From: Microbacterium salitolerans
GTDB taxonomy: Bacteria > Actinomycetota > Actinomycetes > Actinomycetales > Microbacteriaceae
Length of the DNA stretch: 64,000 nucleotides
Assembly: GCF_019720895.1 (NCBI RefSeq)
Contig: NZ_JAHKSH010000002.1
Span: 620,001 to 684,000 of the forward strand
Direction of reading: 5' to 3'
Shown: positions 1 through 9,921 of the stretch, one piece after another
Layout of the letters: every line of letters begins with the position of its first letter
Numbering within the stretch: position 1 is the stretch's first letter
Made by a program: the position numbers and the translations under genes
The notes under the pieces: model-generated
Database searches by the model: none
What the model saw: only the letters and a program-made list of their open reading frames with translations
Told to the model about the DNA's origin: nothing

Positions 1-1537
1 CCTCGCGGCGCTCCTTCGTGAACCAGCCGCGGATCTTGTTTCGAGCTCGGGTGCTCTTGACGAAGGACAGCCAGTCCTGGCTGGGACCCGCATCCGGATT
101 CTTCGACGTGAACACCTCGACGACGTCCCCGGAGTGCAGCTCCGTCTCGAGCGGCACGAGACGGCCGTTGACCTTGGCACCCATGGTGCGATATCCGATT
201 TCGGTGTGCACAGCGAAGGCGAAGTCGACGGGCGTCGCGCCTGTGGGAAGCCCGATCACGCGACCCTTCGGCGTGAAGACGTAGACCTCCTTGGCGCCGA
301 TCTCGAAGCGCAGGGAATCGAGGAACTCCCCGGGATCCTTGGTTTCGGCCTGCCAATCGCTCAGCCGGGCAATCCACGCCATGTCCTGGCCGGATGCGCG
401 CTCATCGGGGCGGCCGCCCGTCGCCTGCATCCGTTCCTTGTACATCCAGTGCGCCGCAACGCCGTACTCGGCCTGCTGGTGCATCTCCTGCGTGCGGATC
501 TGGATCTCGACCGTACGGCCCCCGGGCCCGATGACGGTCGTGTGCAGGGAGCGGTAGAGGTTGAACTTCGGCGTCGCGATGTAGTCCTTGAAGCGCCCGG
601 GGAGCGGCGTCCAGCGTGCGTGAATGGATCCGAGCACGGCGTAGCAGTCGCGCACGGACTGCACGATAACGCGGATCCCGAGAAGATCGTAGATGTCGTC
701 GAACTCACGACCGCGGACGACCATCTTCTGATACACGGAGTACAGCTGCTTGGGACGCCCCGACACGGAGCCGCGTATCCGCAGATCGCCGAGGTCGCGA
801 TTGACCTCGTCGATCACCTTCTGGACGTACTGCTCGCGCTGCGGTGTGCGCTGCTTCACGAGGCTGTCGATCTCGTTGTAGATCTTGGGGTACAGCACCG
901 CGAACGAGAGGTCCTCGAGCTCGCTCTTGATCGCGGCGATGCCGAGCCGGTGCGCCAGCGGCGCATAGATCTCGAGCGTCTCCGTGGCCTTCTTCTTCGC
1001 CTTCTCGGGCGGGACGAAGCCCCAGGTGCGGGCGTTGTGGAGGCGATCGGCGAGCTTGATGACGAGGACGCGCACGTCCTTCGACATCGCGACGATCATC
1101 TTGCGCACCGTCTCGGCCTGGGCGCTCTCGCCGTATTTGACCTTGTCGAGCTTGGTCACGCCGTCGACGAGGAGCGCGACCTCGTCGCCGAACTCGGCGG
1201 TGAGCTCGTCGAGCGGGTACCCCGTGTCCTCGACCGTGTCGTGCAGGAGCGCCGCGGCGATCGCGCGGGGACCGAGGCCGAGATCTGCCAGGATCTGCGC
1301 GACGGCGAGCGGATGCGTGATGTACGGCTCACCGCTCCGGCGCTTCTGCCCGGCGTGCTTCTCGTCAGCGACGCGATACGCCTTCTCGATGACCGCGATA
1401 TCTCCGCGCGGATGGTTGCCGCGCACGGTGTCGATCAACTTCTGGACGTCGGCGTTCGGCTTCGCGCGCGTGAAGATGCGGGGCACCAGCCAGCGCAGGC
1501 TCGGCCCGGAGGGCGGCGTCGAGAGCGTGTCAGCCAC
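1..1537 (-). CDS. relA: RelA/SpoT bifunctional (p)ppGpp synthetase/hydrolase, 3' end outside window
   Basis: Makes and degrades (p)ppGpp, the stringent-response alarmone, in the cytoplasm. About 512 N-terminal residues are visible. The HD hydrolase domain has LLHDTVEDT at residues 97-105. The synthetase domain follows, with the nucleotide-binding run FKDYIATPK...NLYRSLHT, and then the start of the TGS domain (VYVFTPKGRVIGLP). The rest of the regulatory C-terminus, roughly a third of a usual ~750-residue Rel, lies beyond position 1. The start is GTG at 1537 because a GGGGAGGGG ribosome site lies just upstream; an ATG further upstream is in another frame and soon hits a stop. It follows secF after about 57 bp on the same strand, the usual actinobacterial order secD-secF-rel. 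Both catalytic domains look intact, so a bifunctional enzyme is expected. Confidence 0.95.
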   Translation of the reverse strand, partial: MADTLSTPPSGPSLRWLVPRIFTRAKPNADVQKLIDTVRGNHPRGDIAVIEKAYRVADEKHAGQKRRSGEPYITHPLAVAQILADLGLGPRAIAAALLHDTVEDTGYPLDELTAEFGDEVALLVDGVTKLDKVKYGESAQAETVRKMIVAMSKDVRVLVIKLADRLHNARTWGFVPPEKAKKKATETLEIYAPLAHRLGIAAIKSELEDLSFAVLYPKIYNEIDSLVKQRTPQREQYVQKVIDEVNRDLGDLRIRGSVSGRPKQLYSVYQKMVVRGREFDDIYDLLGIRVIVQSVRDCYAVLGSIHARWTPLPGRFKDYIATPKFNLYRSLHTTVIGPGGRTVEIQIRTQEMHQQAEYGVAAHWMYKERMQATGGRPDERASGQDMAWIARLSDWQAETKDPGEFLDSLRFEIGAKEVYVFTPKGRVIGLPTGATPVDFAFAVHTEIGYRTMGAKVNGRLVPLETELHSGDVVEVFTSKNPDAGPSQDWLSFVKSTRARNKIRGWFTKERRE

Positions 1538-1594
1538 GGCGCCCCTCCCCTGTGCGAGCAGAGACCGCGATCATGGCGCTCATCCTATGCCCGC

Positions 1595-2587
1595 TCAGAC
1601 GGACGCGGCGTCGGCTGCTGCCGCAGCACGCTGCTCGAGGATCCGCTCATCGCGCTGGCGCACCTGAGGTTCGCGCTCACGCAGATACGAGTAGAGCGGC
1701 GCGGCGACGAACAGCGTGGAGTACGTCGCGACGATGATGCCCACGAAGATCGACAGCGAGATGTCGCTGAGCGTCTCGGCACCCATTCCGAACACGCCGA
1801 TGAAGAGGATCGCGGCGACGGGGAGTGCCGCGACCACCGACGTGTTGATGGAGCGGATGAGCGTCTGGTTGACGGCGAGGTTGACGGCCTCGCCGAAGGT
1901 GCGATCGGCGTGCTCCTCGCGTGTGTTCTCCCGGATCTTGTCGAACACGACGGTGGTGTCGTACAGGGAGTACGCGAGGATCGTGAGGAAGCCGATCACC
2001 GCCGACGGTGAGATCTGGAAGCCCGCGAGCGAGTAGATCCCGATCGTGACGATGAGGACGTCGACGAGTCCGATGATCGCGGCGACCGACATCTTCCAGG
2101 TGCGGAAGTAGATCGCCAGGATGAGGAAGGTGAGTGCGAGGAAGATCACGAGTCCGAGCAGCGACTGGTTCGTCACCTGCTGACCCCACGTCGGACCGAT
2201 GAACGAATCTGTCACCTCGTCGGGCGAGACGCCGTACGCGTCGGCGAGTGCCGCAGCGACCTCACGCGAGACGTCGTTCTCGAGAGACGTGGTCTGCACG
2301 CGGATGTCGTCGCCGCCCACGACGGTGACGGTCGACTCCGCCTCGGGGGCGACATCGGCGACCGCATCTGTGGCGATCGCCTGATCCGTCGACGACGGGT
2401 TCGAGACGGTGAACTGGGATCCGCCCGTGAACTCGATCGAGAACTCGACCCCGCGCGCGAATGGAGCGATCGCCGAGATCACCACGAGCACGATCGCGAT
2501 GATGAACCAGAGTCGACGGCGTCCCACGAAGGGAATGGACGTCTTGCCCGTGTAGAGATCGTTTCCGAGCTCGTTGATGGAGCGCAT
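1595..2587 (-). CDS. secF: Protein translocase subunit SecF
   Basis: Membrane component of the SecDF complex, which uses the proton gradient to help proteins leave the SecYEG channel. The protein has 330 residues, with a first membrane helix at about residues 28-45. The family signature GVEFSIEFTGGSQF follows and starts the extracytoplasmic loop. A block of five hydrophobic helices fills the second half (LLGLVIFLALTFLIL, then AAIIGLVDVLIVTIGIYSL, and so on). The Tyr-Asp pair of YSLYDTTVVFDKIRE is typical of SecF transmembrane segment 4. The C-terminal tail is charged and Ala-rich. Its ATG overlaps the secD stop codon (TGATG), so the two are translationally coupled. Confidence 0.96.
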   Translation of the reverse strand: MRSINELGNDLYTGKTSIPFVGRRRLWFIIAIVLVVISAIAPFARGVEFSIEFTGGSQFTVSNPSSTDQAIATDAVADVAPEAESTVTVVGGDDIRVQTTSLENDVSREVAAALADAYGVSPDEVTDSFIGPTWGQQVTNQSLLGLVIFLALTFLILAIYFRTWKMSVAAIIGLVDVLIVTIGIYSLAGFQISPSAVIGFLTILAYSLYDTTVVFDKIRENTREEHADRTFGEAVNLAVNQTLIRSINTSVVAALPVAAILFIGVFGMGAETLSDISLSIFVGIIVATYSTLFVAAPLYSYLREREPQVRQRDERILEQRAAAAADAASV

Positions 2588-4299
2588 CAGTCGTCACCCT
2601 CTCCGCTCGTGGACTTCATATCGTCTGCGGTGCCGGCGCGCTGCTCGGCGAGCTTGCGCTCCGCGATCGTCTGCCGGCGCGCCGCCTCCCGCTGCGAGCG
2701 GGAGTTGCGCGGGGCCGTCGCAACCGGCTCGCGGAAGCGCGCGCGTCCGCGGTACACGGCGCCGAGCGACTCGGGGTCGAGCCCCGAGAGAGGGTGTCCT
2801 CCGCCGAAGAAGCGCGTGCGCACGAGGAGCTGCATGACGGGATGCGTGAACATCACGAAGATGAGCACGTCGAGCAGCGTCGTGAGGCCCAGCGTGAAGG
2901 CGAAGCCCTTCACGGTCGCGTCCGCGAGGACGTAGAGAACGACGGCCGCGAGCACGTTGATCGACTTCGCGATGTAGATCGTCCGCTTCGCGCGCGACCA
3001 GCCGTCCTCGACTGCCGCCGTCGCCGACTTTCCGGCACGGAGCTCGTCGCGGATGCGCTCGAAGTAGACGATGAACGAGTCGGCCGTGAACCCGATCGTC
3101 ACGATCAGACCCGCGACGCCGGCGAGCGACAGGCGATAGTCGATGCGCCACGAGAGCAGGCACAGCAGGACATAGGTCAGCACCGCCATGACACCCAGCG
3201 ACGCGATGATCACGAAGCCGAGCGAGCGATAGCTCACGAGCAGAACCCACAGCGCGACGAGCGCGAGGCCGATGAGACCGGCGATGAGGCCGATCTGCAG
3301 CTGCTGCGACCCGAGCGTCGCCGAGATCGTCTCGCTCGAGACGACCTCGAAGCTCATGGGCAGCGCGCCGAAGCGGAGCTGATCGGCGAGCACCTTCGCG
3401 GAGTCCTCGTTGATCCCCTGTCCGGAGATCTGCGGGGAGCCGTTCGTGATGACGGCGTTCATCGTCGGGGCGGAGATCACCTGCCCATCGAGAACGAACG
3501 CGAACTGATTCTGTGCGCCCTGCAGGTTGTACAGGCGCTGGCTGACGTCGCCGAAGACATCCGTGCCGTGCGAGTCGAAGGAAACCTGCACGGCCCACGC
3601 GCCCTGCTGCGTGAGCACGGCCTGGGCGTCGTCGATCGCGGATCCGTCGAGTTCGACCGGACCGAGGATGTACTTCGCGGTGCCGTTGGCGTCGCATGTG
3701 ATGAGCGGCTCGTCGGCCGGGCTGTGCGCCGGGTCGTTGCTCTCATCGGCGCAGTCGTATGCGAGCAGCTCCGCCTGCAGCTTCGGCGTCACCCACGCGA
3801 GATCGCTCCCGTCGGTCGGCTCCGCCGTCGGCGTCGCTGCGAGAGACGGATCCGGCGTCGGATACGGCGTCTCCTCGTCGTCTTCGCCGACGAAGCTCGT
3901 CGCGGGATCCGTGGCGACGAGCACCGGACGCAGCTGCATCTGCGCGCTCGCCTCGATGCGGTCGCGCGTCTCCTGGTCGGCGTTGCCCGGGATCTGGACG
4001 ACGATGTTCGACGACCCCTGCGTCGTCACCTGCGCTTCGGCGACGCCGGAGGCATCGACACGCTGACGGATGATCTCGACGGCCTGGTCCATCTGCTCGG
4101 CAGTGGGCACCTCGCCCCCTGTGTCGGCCTCCAGAACGATCTGGGTGCCGCCCTGAAGGTCGAGCGCGAGCTCAGGAACCCACGTGCCCTCCTTGAGGCC
4201 GTAGACGCCGAAGGCGTTCAGGCCGAACAGAACGGCCGTGAGCGCGAACAGGCCGATGAGAGCGCGCCAAGCACGGCGCGTGGGTGAGGGTGTCGCCAC
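2587..4299 (-). CDS. secD: Protein translocase subunit SecD
   Basis: Partner of SecF in the Sec accessory complex. The protein has 570 residues. A single N-terminal helix (ALIGLFALTAVLFGLNAFG) precedes the signature ELALDLQGGTQIVLEA, then a large extracytoplasmic P1-like region with an acidic insert rich in Asp, Glu, Pro and Thr. A C-terminal block of membrane helices follows, with GFTADSFIVYFERIRDE, the SecD counterpart of the conserved proton-path segment. The open frame runs upstream to 4869, but that part is basic and low-complexity. The GTG at 4299 is chosen because it leads straight into the signal-anchor helix and has GAAGGCGA upstream. The tail is basic and Ala-rich, as in other actinobacteria. 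It lies between yajC and secF. Confidence 0.95.
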   Translation of the reverse strand: MATPSPTRRAWRALIGLFALTAVLFGLNAFGVYGLKEGTWVPELALDLQGGTQIVLEADTGGEVPTAEQMDQAVEIIRQRVDASGVAEAQVTTQGSSNIVVQIPGNADQETRDRIEASAQMQLRPVLVATDPATSFVGEDDEETPYPTPDPSLAATPTAEPTDGSDLAWVTPKLQAELLAYDCADESNDPAHSPADEPLITCDANGTAKYILGPVELDGSAIDDAQAVLTQQGAWAVQVSFDSHGTDVFGDVSQRLYNLQGAQNQFAFVLDGQVISAPTMNAVITNGSPQISGQGINEDSAKVLADQLRFGALPMSFEVVSSETISATLGSQQLQIGLIAGLIGLALVALWVLLVSYRSLGFVIIASLGVMAVLTYVLLCLLSWRIDYRLSLAGVAGLIVTIGFTADSFIVYFERIRDELRAGKSATAAVEDGWSRAKRTIYIAKSINVLAAVVLYVLADATVKGFAFTLGLTTLLDVLIFVMFTHPVMQLLVRTRFFGGGHPLSGLDPESLGAVYRGRARFREPVATAPRNSRSQREAARRQTIAERKLAEQRAGTADDMKSTSGEGDD

Positions 4300-4367
4300 G
4301 GCTGAGGTCGCCTTCGTTGTCGTGGGTGGATGGGACCCGATGCGGCCGAGGGACGACCGCGAACGGC

Positions 4368-4778
4368 TCAGTCCTTCTTGGTGTCGTCCTCGTCGCGGCG
4401 AGTCTCCGCCGGCTCGTCGACGCCCTCGATCGCGATCTCGGGCTCCACGATCTCGTCGACGTCGTCCTCGACCTCGTCGTCTTCGTCGTAGACGTCTTCC
4501 TGCTCGGCCTCCGGGTCGAGCGTGACGGTCTGCGCGTGCACCTCGACCTCGACGCCGGGCGCGATCTGGATCACGGCGTGCTGCGTGAGGTCGTCGGCGT
4601 CGAACGAGACGAGCGTGCCGTAGAGGCCGGCGCGCGTCATGACGGCGGCACCCGGAACCAGGAGCTGCTGACGGCGCTGCTCCTCCGCCTGCATCTTCTT
4701 CCGGCGACGGCTCGAGCTCCAGAACATGAAGACGAGGAGAGCGCCCGCGATGACGAGAAGCAGGATGTTCGGATCCAT
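4368..4778 (-). CDS. yajC: Preprotein translocase accessory subunit YajC
   Basis: Small single-pass membrane protein that associates with SecDF. The 136-residue product starts with a hydrophobic anchor (residues about 4-20, ILLLVIAGALLVFMFW). A basic RRRKK cluster follows, then the conserved region LLVPGAAVMTRAGLYGTLVSFD typical of YajC. The last 45 residues are strongly acidic (Glu/Asp-rich), as in many actinobacterial YajC proteins. It lies upstream of secD on the same strand with a gap of about 70 bp and downstream of ruvB, the standard ruvCAB-yajC-secDF arrangement. Confidence 0.93.
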   Translation of the reverse strand: MDPNILLLVIAGALLVFMFWSSSRRRKKMQAEEQRRQQLLVPGAAVMTRAGLYGTLVSFDADDLTQHAVIQIAPGVEVEVHAQTVTLDPEAEQEDVYDEDDEVEDDVDEIVEPEIAIEGVDEPAETRRDEDDTKKD

Positions 4779-4872
4779 AGTTCGGGTGGAGCCTTTCGTA
4801 GTGGGGGACGTCGCTCGACGATGAGGAGCCGCAACGAGACGAAACGCCGGATCTCCCGGCGCATCTCACCGA

Positions 4873-5904
4873 TTATAGGTCATCGGCGGAGCCGAACTCC
4901 GCCGGATGAGGGATCCCGAGGTGCGCGTATGCCTCCGGGGTCGCGATGCGACCACGCGGCGTCCGTGCCATGAAGCCGATGCGCACGAGATACGGCTCGA
5001 CGACGCTTTCGACGGTGTCGGCTTCTTCCCCCACCGAGACGGCGAGCGTCGAGAGCCCCACAGGGCCGCCGCGGAATCGACGCACGAGCGCATCGAGAAC
5101 AGCGCGGTCCAGTCGGTCGAGGCCGATCGCGTCGACGTCGTAGAGATCCAGTGCGGCACGCACGCCGGAGAGAGTGACCGCTTCTCCTCCTCCGTGGACG
5201 AGAGTCCAGTCGCGCACACGGCGCAGCAGCCGGTTCGATATGCGGGGCGTCCCGCGCGAGCGGCGAGCGATCTCCGCGCGATGGTCCGGCTCGAGGCCGA
5301 CCCCGAGAACCGACGACGACCGGGCGAGCACGTCCTCGAGCTCGTTCGCCTCGTAATACTCGAGGTGCGCGGTGAACCCGAAGCGGTCGCGCAGCGGATT
5401 CGGCAGCAGACCCGATCGTGTCGTCGCCCCGACGAGGGTGAACGGCGCGAGCTCGAGGGGGATGCTCGTCGCGCCCGCCCCCTTGCCCACCATGATGTCG
5501 ATCCGGAAGTCCTCCATCGCGAGATAGAGCATCTCCTCGGCGGATCGGGCCATGCGATGGATCTCGTCGATGAAGAGCACCTCGCCCGGCGTGAGACTCG
5601 ACAGGAGCGCCGCGAGATCGCCGGCGTGCTGAATCGCGGGGCCGCTCGACATGCGCAGCGGACGCCCGGCCTCGTGGGCGACGATCATCGCGAGCGTGGT
5701 CTTCCCGAGGCCGGGCGGCCCGGCGAGGAGAATGTGATCCGCCGAGCGGTCCTGGATCCGCGCCGCCTCCAGCAGGAGCTGGAGCTGGCCGCGCACCTTG
5801 TGCTGCCCGACGAACTCGTCGAGGCTCTGCGGGCGCAGCGCGCCCTCAACGGCGAGCTCCGCGTCACCCTGCGGCTCGGCCGAGATGACGTCCTCGTCAG
5901 CCAC
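4873..5904 (-). CDS. ruvB: Holliday junction branch migration helicase RuvB
   Basis: AAA+ ATPase motor that drives branch migration of Holliday junctions with RuvA. 343 residues. Walker A is GPPGLGKTT at residues 63-71, Walker B is LFIDEIHR near residue 110, and sensor 1 is in LVGATTRSG. The arginine-finger region LRDRFG follows, and the C-terminal winged helix has [10 protein letters not shown]. The start is a GTG (GTG GCT GAC GAG) that overlaps the end of ruvA by 8 bases, which implies translational coupling. Length and motifs match the family fully. Confidence 0.97.
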   Translation of the reverse strand: MADEDVISAEPQGDAELAVEGALRPQSLDEFVGQHKVRGQLQLLLEAARIQDRSADHILLAGPPGLGKTTLAMIVAHEAGRPLRMSSGPAIQHAGDLAALLSSLTPGEVLFIDEIHRMARSAEEMLYLAMEDFRIDIMVGKGAGATSIPLELAPFTLVGATTRSGLLPNPLRDRFGFTAHLEYYEANELEDVLARSSSVLGVGLEPDHRAEIARRSRGTPRISNRLLRRVRDWTLVHGGGEAVTLSGVRAALDLYDVDAIGLDRLDRAVLDALVRRFRGGPVGLSTLAVSVGEEADTVESVVEPYLVRIGFMARTPRGRIATPEAYAHLGIPHPAEFGSADDL

Positions 5905-6514
5905 GGGCGCCTCCCGGCTGCGCGGGTCCGAGCGCGGCGAGGGTCAGGCGCAGAAGCGCCTGCACGGAGTCGCGGTCCGAGGCCGAGGCTGTCTCGGACA
6001 CACGGGCGACCGTGTCAGAGGCCACGCGATCGGGCCAACCGAGACCCGCCAGCGCCTGCACAACCTGGTCCACGACGAGCGCAGGCGCTGTCTGCGCCGT
6101 GGGAGCCGCAGCGGGCGCGTCGAGCTTGCCCTGCAGCTGCAGGGCGATGAGCTTCGCGGTCTTCGGGCCGATACCGGAGACCTTGCGGAACGGCTTGTCG
6201 TCCTCTTCCTGCACGGCGGCGGCGATCTGATCGATCGTGAGACTCGACAGCACCCCGAGTGCCGATTTCGGACCCACCCCGCTCACGCCGAGCAGCGTGC
6301 CGAAGACGTCGAGCTCCTCGCGCGAGGCGAAGCCGAACAGGTTCATCGCATCCTCGCGGACGACGAGATGCGTGTGCAGGAACACCGGCTCGCCCTCCCG
6401 CGCGGTGCGCGCGACGTCGGTCGGCACCGCGACGGTGAACCCGACGCCGGTCACCTCCACGATCACCTGGTCGGATCCGGCATGCAGGACGGTGCCGCGA
6501 AGGGACGAGATCAT
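5897..6514 (-). CDS. ruvA: Holliday junction DNA-binding subunit RuvA
   Basis: Tetrameric four-way-junction binding protein that targets RuvB to recombination intermediates. 205 residues from the ATG at 6514, which gives the canonical MISSLRG N-terminus; a GTG six bases upstream (6520) is a possible alternative. Domain I is an OB fold (residues 1-62). Domain II holds two helix-hairpin-helix motifs ([14 protein letters not shown] and [12 protein letters not shown]). A flexible Ala/Pro-rich linker leads to the RuvB-binding domain III ([12 protein letters not shown]...). It starts about 10 bp after ruvC ends and overlaps ruvB. Confidence 0.96.
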   Translation of the reverse strand: MISSLRGTVLHAGSDQVIVEVTGVGFTVAVPTDVARTAREGEPVFLHTHLVVREDAMNLFGFASREELDVFGTLLGVSGVGPKSALGVLSSLTIDQIAAAVQEEDDKPFRKVSGIGPKTAKLIALQLQGKLDAPAAAPTAQTAPALVVDQVVQALAGLGWPDRVASDTVARVSETASASDRDSVQALLRLTLAALGPAQPGGARG

Positions 6515-6523
6515 CCCCACAGG

Positions 6524-7108
6524 CTATCGAGCTGTTCGGACATATGTTCGAGCGACACGCGACCGCTTCTCCGCCGCAGCCCACGCCCGCTGGGCGGGCG
6601 TCGACATGTCCGAGCCGGGCGCCGCGGACGCCGGCCCCGAGCGCCAGGCATGACACAGCGCGATCGCGAGTGCATCGGCCGCATCGGCCGGCTTCGGCGC
6701 ACTCGGCAGACCCAGCACGCGCGCCACCATGTGCTGCACCTGCAGCTTGTCTGCGGATCCGTACCCGGTGATCGCCGCCTTCACCTCGCTCGGGGTGTGC
6801 GTCGCCGTCGGGATCCCGCGCTCCGCCGCAAGCATCAGGGCGACGCCGGACGCCTGGGCTGTGCCCATGACCGATGCGACGTTGTGCTGCGCGAAGACCC
6901 GTTCGACGGCCGCCACCTCGGGCTCGTGCACGTCGAGCACATCTCGGATCCCCCGTGCGATGATCGCGAGCCGGTCTCCGACCGAGGCGTCGACGGGCGA
7001 GCGCACGACGTCGACGTGCACCAGTCGGGCCGTGCGGTCCGCGGCGACGTCGACGACTCCGATGCCGCACCGGGTGAGGCCGGGGTCGATGCCGAGAACA
7101 CGCGTCAT
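6524..7108 (-). CDS. ruvC: Crossover junction endodeoxyribonuclease RuvC
   Basis: Resolves Holliday junctions by paired nicks. 194 residues. The start is the ATG at 7108, which places the family N-terminus [10 protein letters not shown] correctly; the same frame is open upstream only as antisense noise. The catalytic acidic residues are visible: Asp7 in [10 protein letters not shown], Glu in [11 protein letters not shown] near residue 68, and the Asp pair in [17 protein letters not shown] near residue 142. The C-terminal 35 residues are a basic extension beyond the usual end. First of the ruvCAB set and downstream of yebC, with a hairpin between them. Confidence 0.96.
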   Translation of the reverse strand: MTRVLGIDPGLTRCGIGVVDVAADRTARLVHVDVVRSPVDASVGDRLAIIARGIRDVLDVHEPEVAAVERVFAQHNVASVMGTAQASGVALMLAAERGIPTATHTPSEVKAAITGYGSADKLQVQHMVARVLGLPSAPKPADAADALAIALCHAWRSGPASAAPGSDMSTPAQRAWAAAEKRSRVARTYVRTAR

Positions 7109-7122
7109 GCCTACAAACGTAG

Positions 7123-7158
7123 ACGCCCCGCGAGCGCCGTTCGGCACCCGCGGGGCGT
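7123..7158. terminator. Inverted repeat between yebC and ruvC
   Basis: The 10-base arms ACGCCCCGCG (7123-7132) and CGCGGGGCGT (7149-7158) pair perfectly around a 16-base loop. On the plus strand the second arm runs into TTTT; on the minus strand, where the genes are read, no strong U-run follows. It may be a partial terminator or a processing hairpin that separates yebC from ruvCAB. Confidence 0.5.
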
Positions 7159-7172
7159 TTTCCGCAGACGGA

Positions 7173-7934
7173 TCAGTCCTCGTCTTCTTCGAGCTCGGCC
7201 TGCACCTCGTCGGTGATGTCGATGTTGGTGAAGACGTTCTGCACGTCATCGCTGTCGTCGAGCGCGTCGATGAGCTTGAACACCTTGCGCGCGGTGTCGG
7301 CATCCGCCGGGACCTTGACGTTCGCGACGAACTCGGCATCCGCGGAGTCGTACTCGATGCCCGCGTCGACGAGTGCGGTGCGGACCGCCACCATGTCGCT
7401 CGCCTCGGTGATGACCTCGAACCCCTGCGGATGCGGCTCGATCTCCTGAGCACCGGCCTCGAGCGCCGCCATCATGACGTCGTCCTCGGTCGTGTTCTCA
7501 CCGGGGACGACGATGACCCCCTTGCGCTCGAAATTGAACGAGACGCTGCCGGGGTCGGCCATGGTGCCGCCGTTGCGGGTGACGATCGTGCGCACCTCTG
7601 CCGCGGCACGGTTCTTGTTGTCCGTGAGGCACTCGATGAGCAGCGCCGTTCCGCCCTGGCCGTAGGCCTCGTACATGATCGTCGTGTACTCGACGGCTTC
7701 GCCGCCGATGCCCGCGCCGCGCTTGATGGCGCGCTCGATGTTGTCCTTCGGGACCGAGGTCTTCTTCGCCTTGAGGACGGCATCGAAAAGCGTCGGGTTG
7801 CCCGACTCGTCGGGGCCGCCGAGTCGCGCCGCGACCTCGATGTTCTTGATCAGCTTCGCCCACGACTTCGCGCGCTTCGCGTCGATCGCGGCCTTCTTGT
7901 GCTTGGTCGTCGCCCACTTGGAATGACCGGACAT
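7173..7934 (-). CDS. YebC/PmpR-family protein (TACO1 family)
   Basis: Conserved protein of 253 residues, described in other bacteria as a transcription regulator and more recently linked to ribosome stalling at proline-rich stretches. The N-terminus [21 protein letters not shown] is diagnostic. Other family blocks are [41 protein letters not shown] and the acidic C-terminus LEEDED. The start at 7934 is fixed by AGGAGTTCT directly upstream and by the family N-terminus. It sits just upstream of ruvCAB, its usual place in many bacteria. Family membership is clear; which role it plays here cannot be read from sequence. Confidence 0.95.
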   Translation of the reverse strand: MSGHSKWATTKHKKAAIDAKRAKSWAKLIKNIEVAARLGGPDESGNPTLFDAVLKAKKTSVPKDNIERAIKRGAGIGGEAVEYTTIMYEAYGQGGTALLIECLTDNKNRAAAEVRTIVTRNGGTMADPGSVSFNFERKGVIVVPGENTTEDDVMMAALEAGAQEIEPHPQGFEVITEASDMVAVRTALVDAGIEYDSADAEFVANVKVPADADTARKVFKLIDALDDSDDVQNVFTNIDITDEVQAELEEDED

Positions 7935-8050
7935 AGAACTCCTTGAATGCGTCTGCGGCCCGGACAGAACAGCGCACCGATGCGCGGCGGTGCGCCGGAG
8001 GGCCTCGTTCCATCCTACGCAGATGCGACACGTCCCCTCGGGCCGGGCCC

Positions 8051-8944
8051 CTAGACGATATGGACCGGCGTGCCCTCCGGCAGCTGGTACAGCCGCTCCG
8101 CGACGTCGGCGTCGACGCGGATGCACCCGTTCGAGATCGCCCCCGTGCGCACATCGTGGTAATGGAACGCCGTCACGGCCACGGTCTGGCCCGAGAAGCC
8201 CGGAAGCGTCGGCGACTGCACCGAGAGGTAGATCATGGGATGACCCCTCGTATAGGGAAACGACACCTCTTCCTCCTGCAGCATCACGAAGGAGCGGCCG
8301 ACGGGCGTCGGAGTCGCGTCGGCGCCCCAAGCGAAATCCGTGGCGATCGTCTCGCGTGTCTCGTCGTCGCCCTCCGCCGTGACGATGTCAATCGTGCGCG
8401 CGTCGAGGTCGACCTCGACGCGCTGCGCGTTATCGGTCAAGCCGACGTCCGCCGTGCGCATCCAGCCCGAGAGCTGGCTCGGATCCCCATCTCCCGCACG
8501 CGCCTGGCGCCCGACCAGCAGCACCTTCACCCAGTGGTCGTGCTTCTCGATAACGGGAACGGAGGTGCCGTGATAGGTCTCCTCGCGGTGCATCCACGCC
8601 ACGGGATCGCCCGCCGGGTCGGCGTAGACGGGCGCGCCGCCGTCCGCGGGCCGCGCCGTGATGCCGAGCGTCCGCTCCTGGGGAGCATCGTCGACGGGCA
8701 GCTCGCCGATCACCGCGTGCACGTTGACGGCGGGAAGGTCTCCCACGGTGTGCTCACGCCCGTCGGGCGGCGGGCCGGCGGGGGTCGGAGAGGCGGTCGG
8801 AGACGGCGTCGCAGTTCCGCTCGGCGACGGGGTGGGATCCGCCGACGGATCGCCGGTCGACCAGAGCGATGCGGCGAGGATCGCGCCGACGGCCACGACC
8901 GCGAGCACGGCGACCACCGCGATGACCCCGCCGCGCTTCCCCAT
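8051..8944 (-). CDS. Secreted or membrane-anchored L,D-transpeptidase (YkuD family)
   Basis: Predicted peptidoglycan cross-linking or remodelling enzyme outside the membrane. 297 residues. An N-terminal membrane anchor (residues about 6-28, [22 protein letters not shown]) is followed by a low-complexity Pro/Thr/Ser spacer. Next is an SH3-like wall-binding region ([17 protein letters not shown]), then the YkuD catalytic domain. The catalytic motif [19 protein letters not shown] holds the nucleophile Cys274 close to the C-terminus. The protein ends soon after the motif, as is normal. It is transcribed away from pdxY, with only about 25 bp between their starts. Confidence 0.88.
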   Translation of the reverse strand: MGKRGGVIAVVAVLAVVAVGAILAASLWSTGDPSADPTPSPSGTATPSPTASPTPAGPPPDGREHTVGDLPAVNVHAVIGELPVDDAPQERTLGITARPADGGAPVYADPAGDPVAWMHREETYHGTSVPVIEKHDHWVKVLLVGRQARAGDGDPSQLSGWMRTADVGLTDNAQRVEVDLDARTIDIVTAEGDDETRETIATDFAWGADATPTPVGRSFVMLQEEEVSFPYTRGHPMIYLSVQSPTLPGFSGQTVAVTAFHYHDVRTGAISNGCIRVDADVAERLYQLPEGTPVHIV

Positions 8945-8969
8945 GGATCCATGGTGGCATGATCGAGGG

Positions 8970-9821
8970 ATGCAGATCCTCTCGATTCAGTCCGCCGTGG
9001 CATACGGGCACGCGGGGAATTCCGCGGCCGTGTTCCCGATGCAGCGCATCGGCGTCGAGGTGCTCCCCGTGTACACCGTCGCCTTCTCCAACCACACCGG
9101 CTACGGCGCATGGCGCGGTCCGGTGATGGACCCGGCCGACGTCGCCGACGTCATCACCGGCGTCGAGGAGCGCGGCGCGTTCGGTTCGCTCGACGCCGTG
9201 CTGAGCGGCTACCAGGGATCCGAGGGTATCGCGGACGTCATCATCGACGCCGTCGCTCGCGTGAAGTCCCAGAACCCGGACGCGCTCTACGCCTGCGATC
9301 CCGTCATGGGCAACGCGAAGTCGGGCTGCTTCGTGGCCCCGGCGATCCCCGACCTGCTGCGCGACAAGGTCGTTCCGGCTGCCGACATCATCACGCCGAA
9401 TCAGTTCGAGCTCGGATTCCTCACCGGCACATCGCCCGACACCGTGGAGTCGACTCTCGCGTCAGCCGACGCTGCCCGCGCGATGGGGCCGCGCACAGTG
9501 CTGGTCACGAGCGTCGAGCGCCCAGATCGCCCCAACGGCACGATCGAGATGATGGCGGTCGACGACGCCGGCGCCTGGATCGTGCAGACACCGTACCTCC
9601 CGATGAAGGCGAACGGATCCGGAGACGTCACGGCGGCTCTGTTCACCTCGCACTATGCGCGCACGGGAGATGCGGCCGACTCCCTCGCGCGCACGGCGTC
9701 GAGCGTGTTCGGCCTGCTCGAGCAGACGCACGCCGCGGGCACGAAGGAGCTGCAGCTCGTCGAGGCGCAGGAGCACTACGCGAATCCCCGCATGGAGTTC
9801 GCCCCGCGCCGGCTGCGCTGA
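8970..9821 (+). CDS. pdxY: Pyridoxal kinase PdxY/PdxK-type
   Basis: Phosphorylates pyridoxal (salvage) to pyridoxal 5'-phosphate. 283 residues. Ribokinase-fold landmarks are MQILSIQSAVAYGHAGNSAA at the N-terminus, a substrate-contact region around SNHTGYG, CDPVMGN in the middle, IITPNQFEL, and the anion hole with catalytic Asp in ANGSGDVTAA. The start at 8970 gives the family N-terminus; an upstream in-frame Met (MDPWWHDRG) is possible but overlaps the neighbour's start. The salvage gene lies beside the de novo pdxST genes and their regulator, so vitamin B6 supply is grouped here. Confidence 0.93.
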   Translation: MQILSIQSAVAYGHAGNSAAVFPMQRIGVEVLPVYTVAFSNHTGYGAWRGPVMDPADVADVITGVEERGAFGSLDAVLSGYQGSEGIADVIIDAVARVKSQNPDALYACDPVMGNAKSGCFVAPAIPDLLRDKVVPAADIITPNQFELGFLTGTSPDTVESTLASADAARAMGPRTVLVTSVERPDRPNGTIEMMAVDDAGAWIVQTPYLPMKANGSGDVTAALFTSHYARTGDAADSLARTASSVFGLLEQTHAAGTKELQLVEAQEHYANPRMEFAPRRLR

Positions 9822-9844
9822 CCTCGCGACCGGACGTCAGGCGG

Positions 9845-9896
9845 ATCGCCCGATCCACGAACCCTTCCGACCGTGGGCGTCCGAGGACCGGGCGAT
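9845..9896 (+). terminator. Possible terminator after pdxY
   Basis: The arms ATCGCCCG (9845-9852) and CGGGCGAT (9889-9896) enclose a 36-base loop, and TTTTC follows on the plus strand. The long loop makes this a weak candidate. It lies between convergent pdxY and pdxT. Confidence 0.4.
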
Positions 9897-9921
9897 TTTC
9901 GGTGGGGTCCTCCCGGGCGGG

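Noticed and set aside
134-2011. Long plus-strand ORF antisense to relA and secF
   Set aside because: Arg/Asp/Leu-rich translation with no domain and reversed codon bias; a shadow caused by high GC.
2794-4287. 497-codon plus-strand ORF antisense to secD
   Set aside because: Antisense shadow; secD has clear motifs and a start with a ribosome site.
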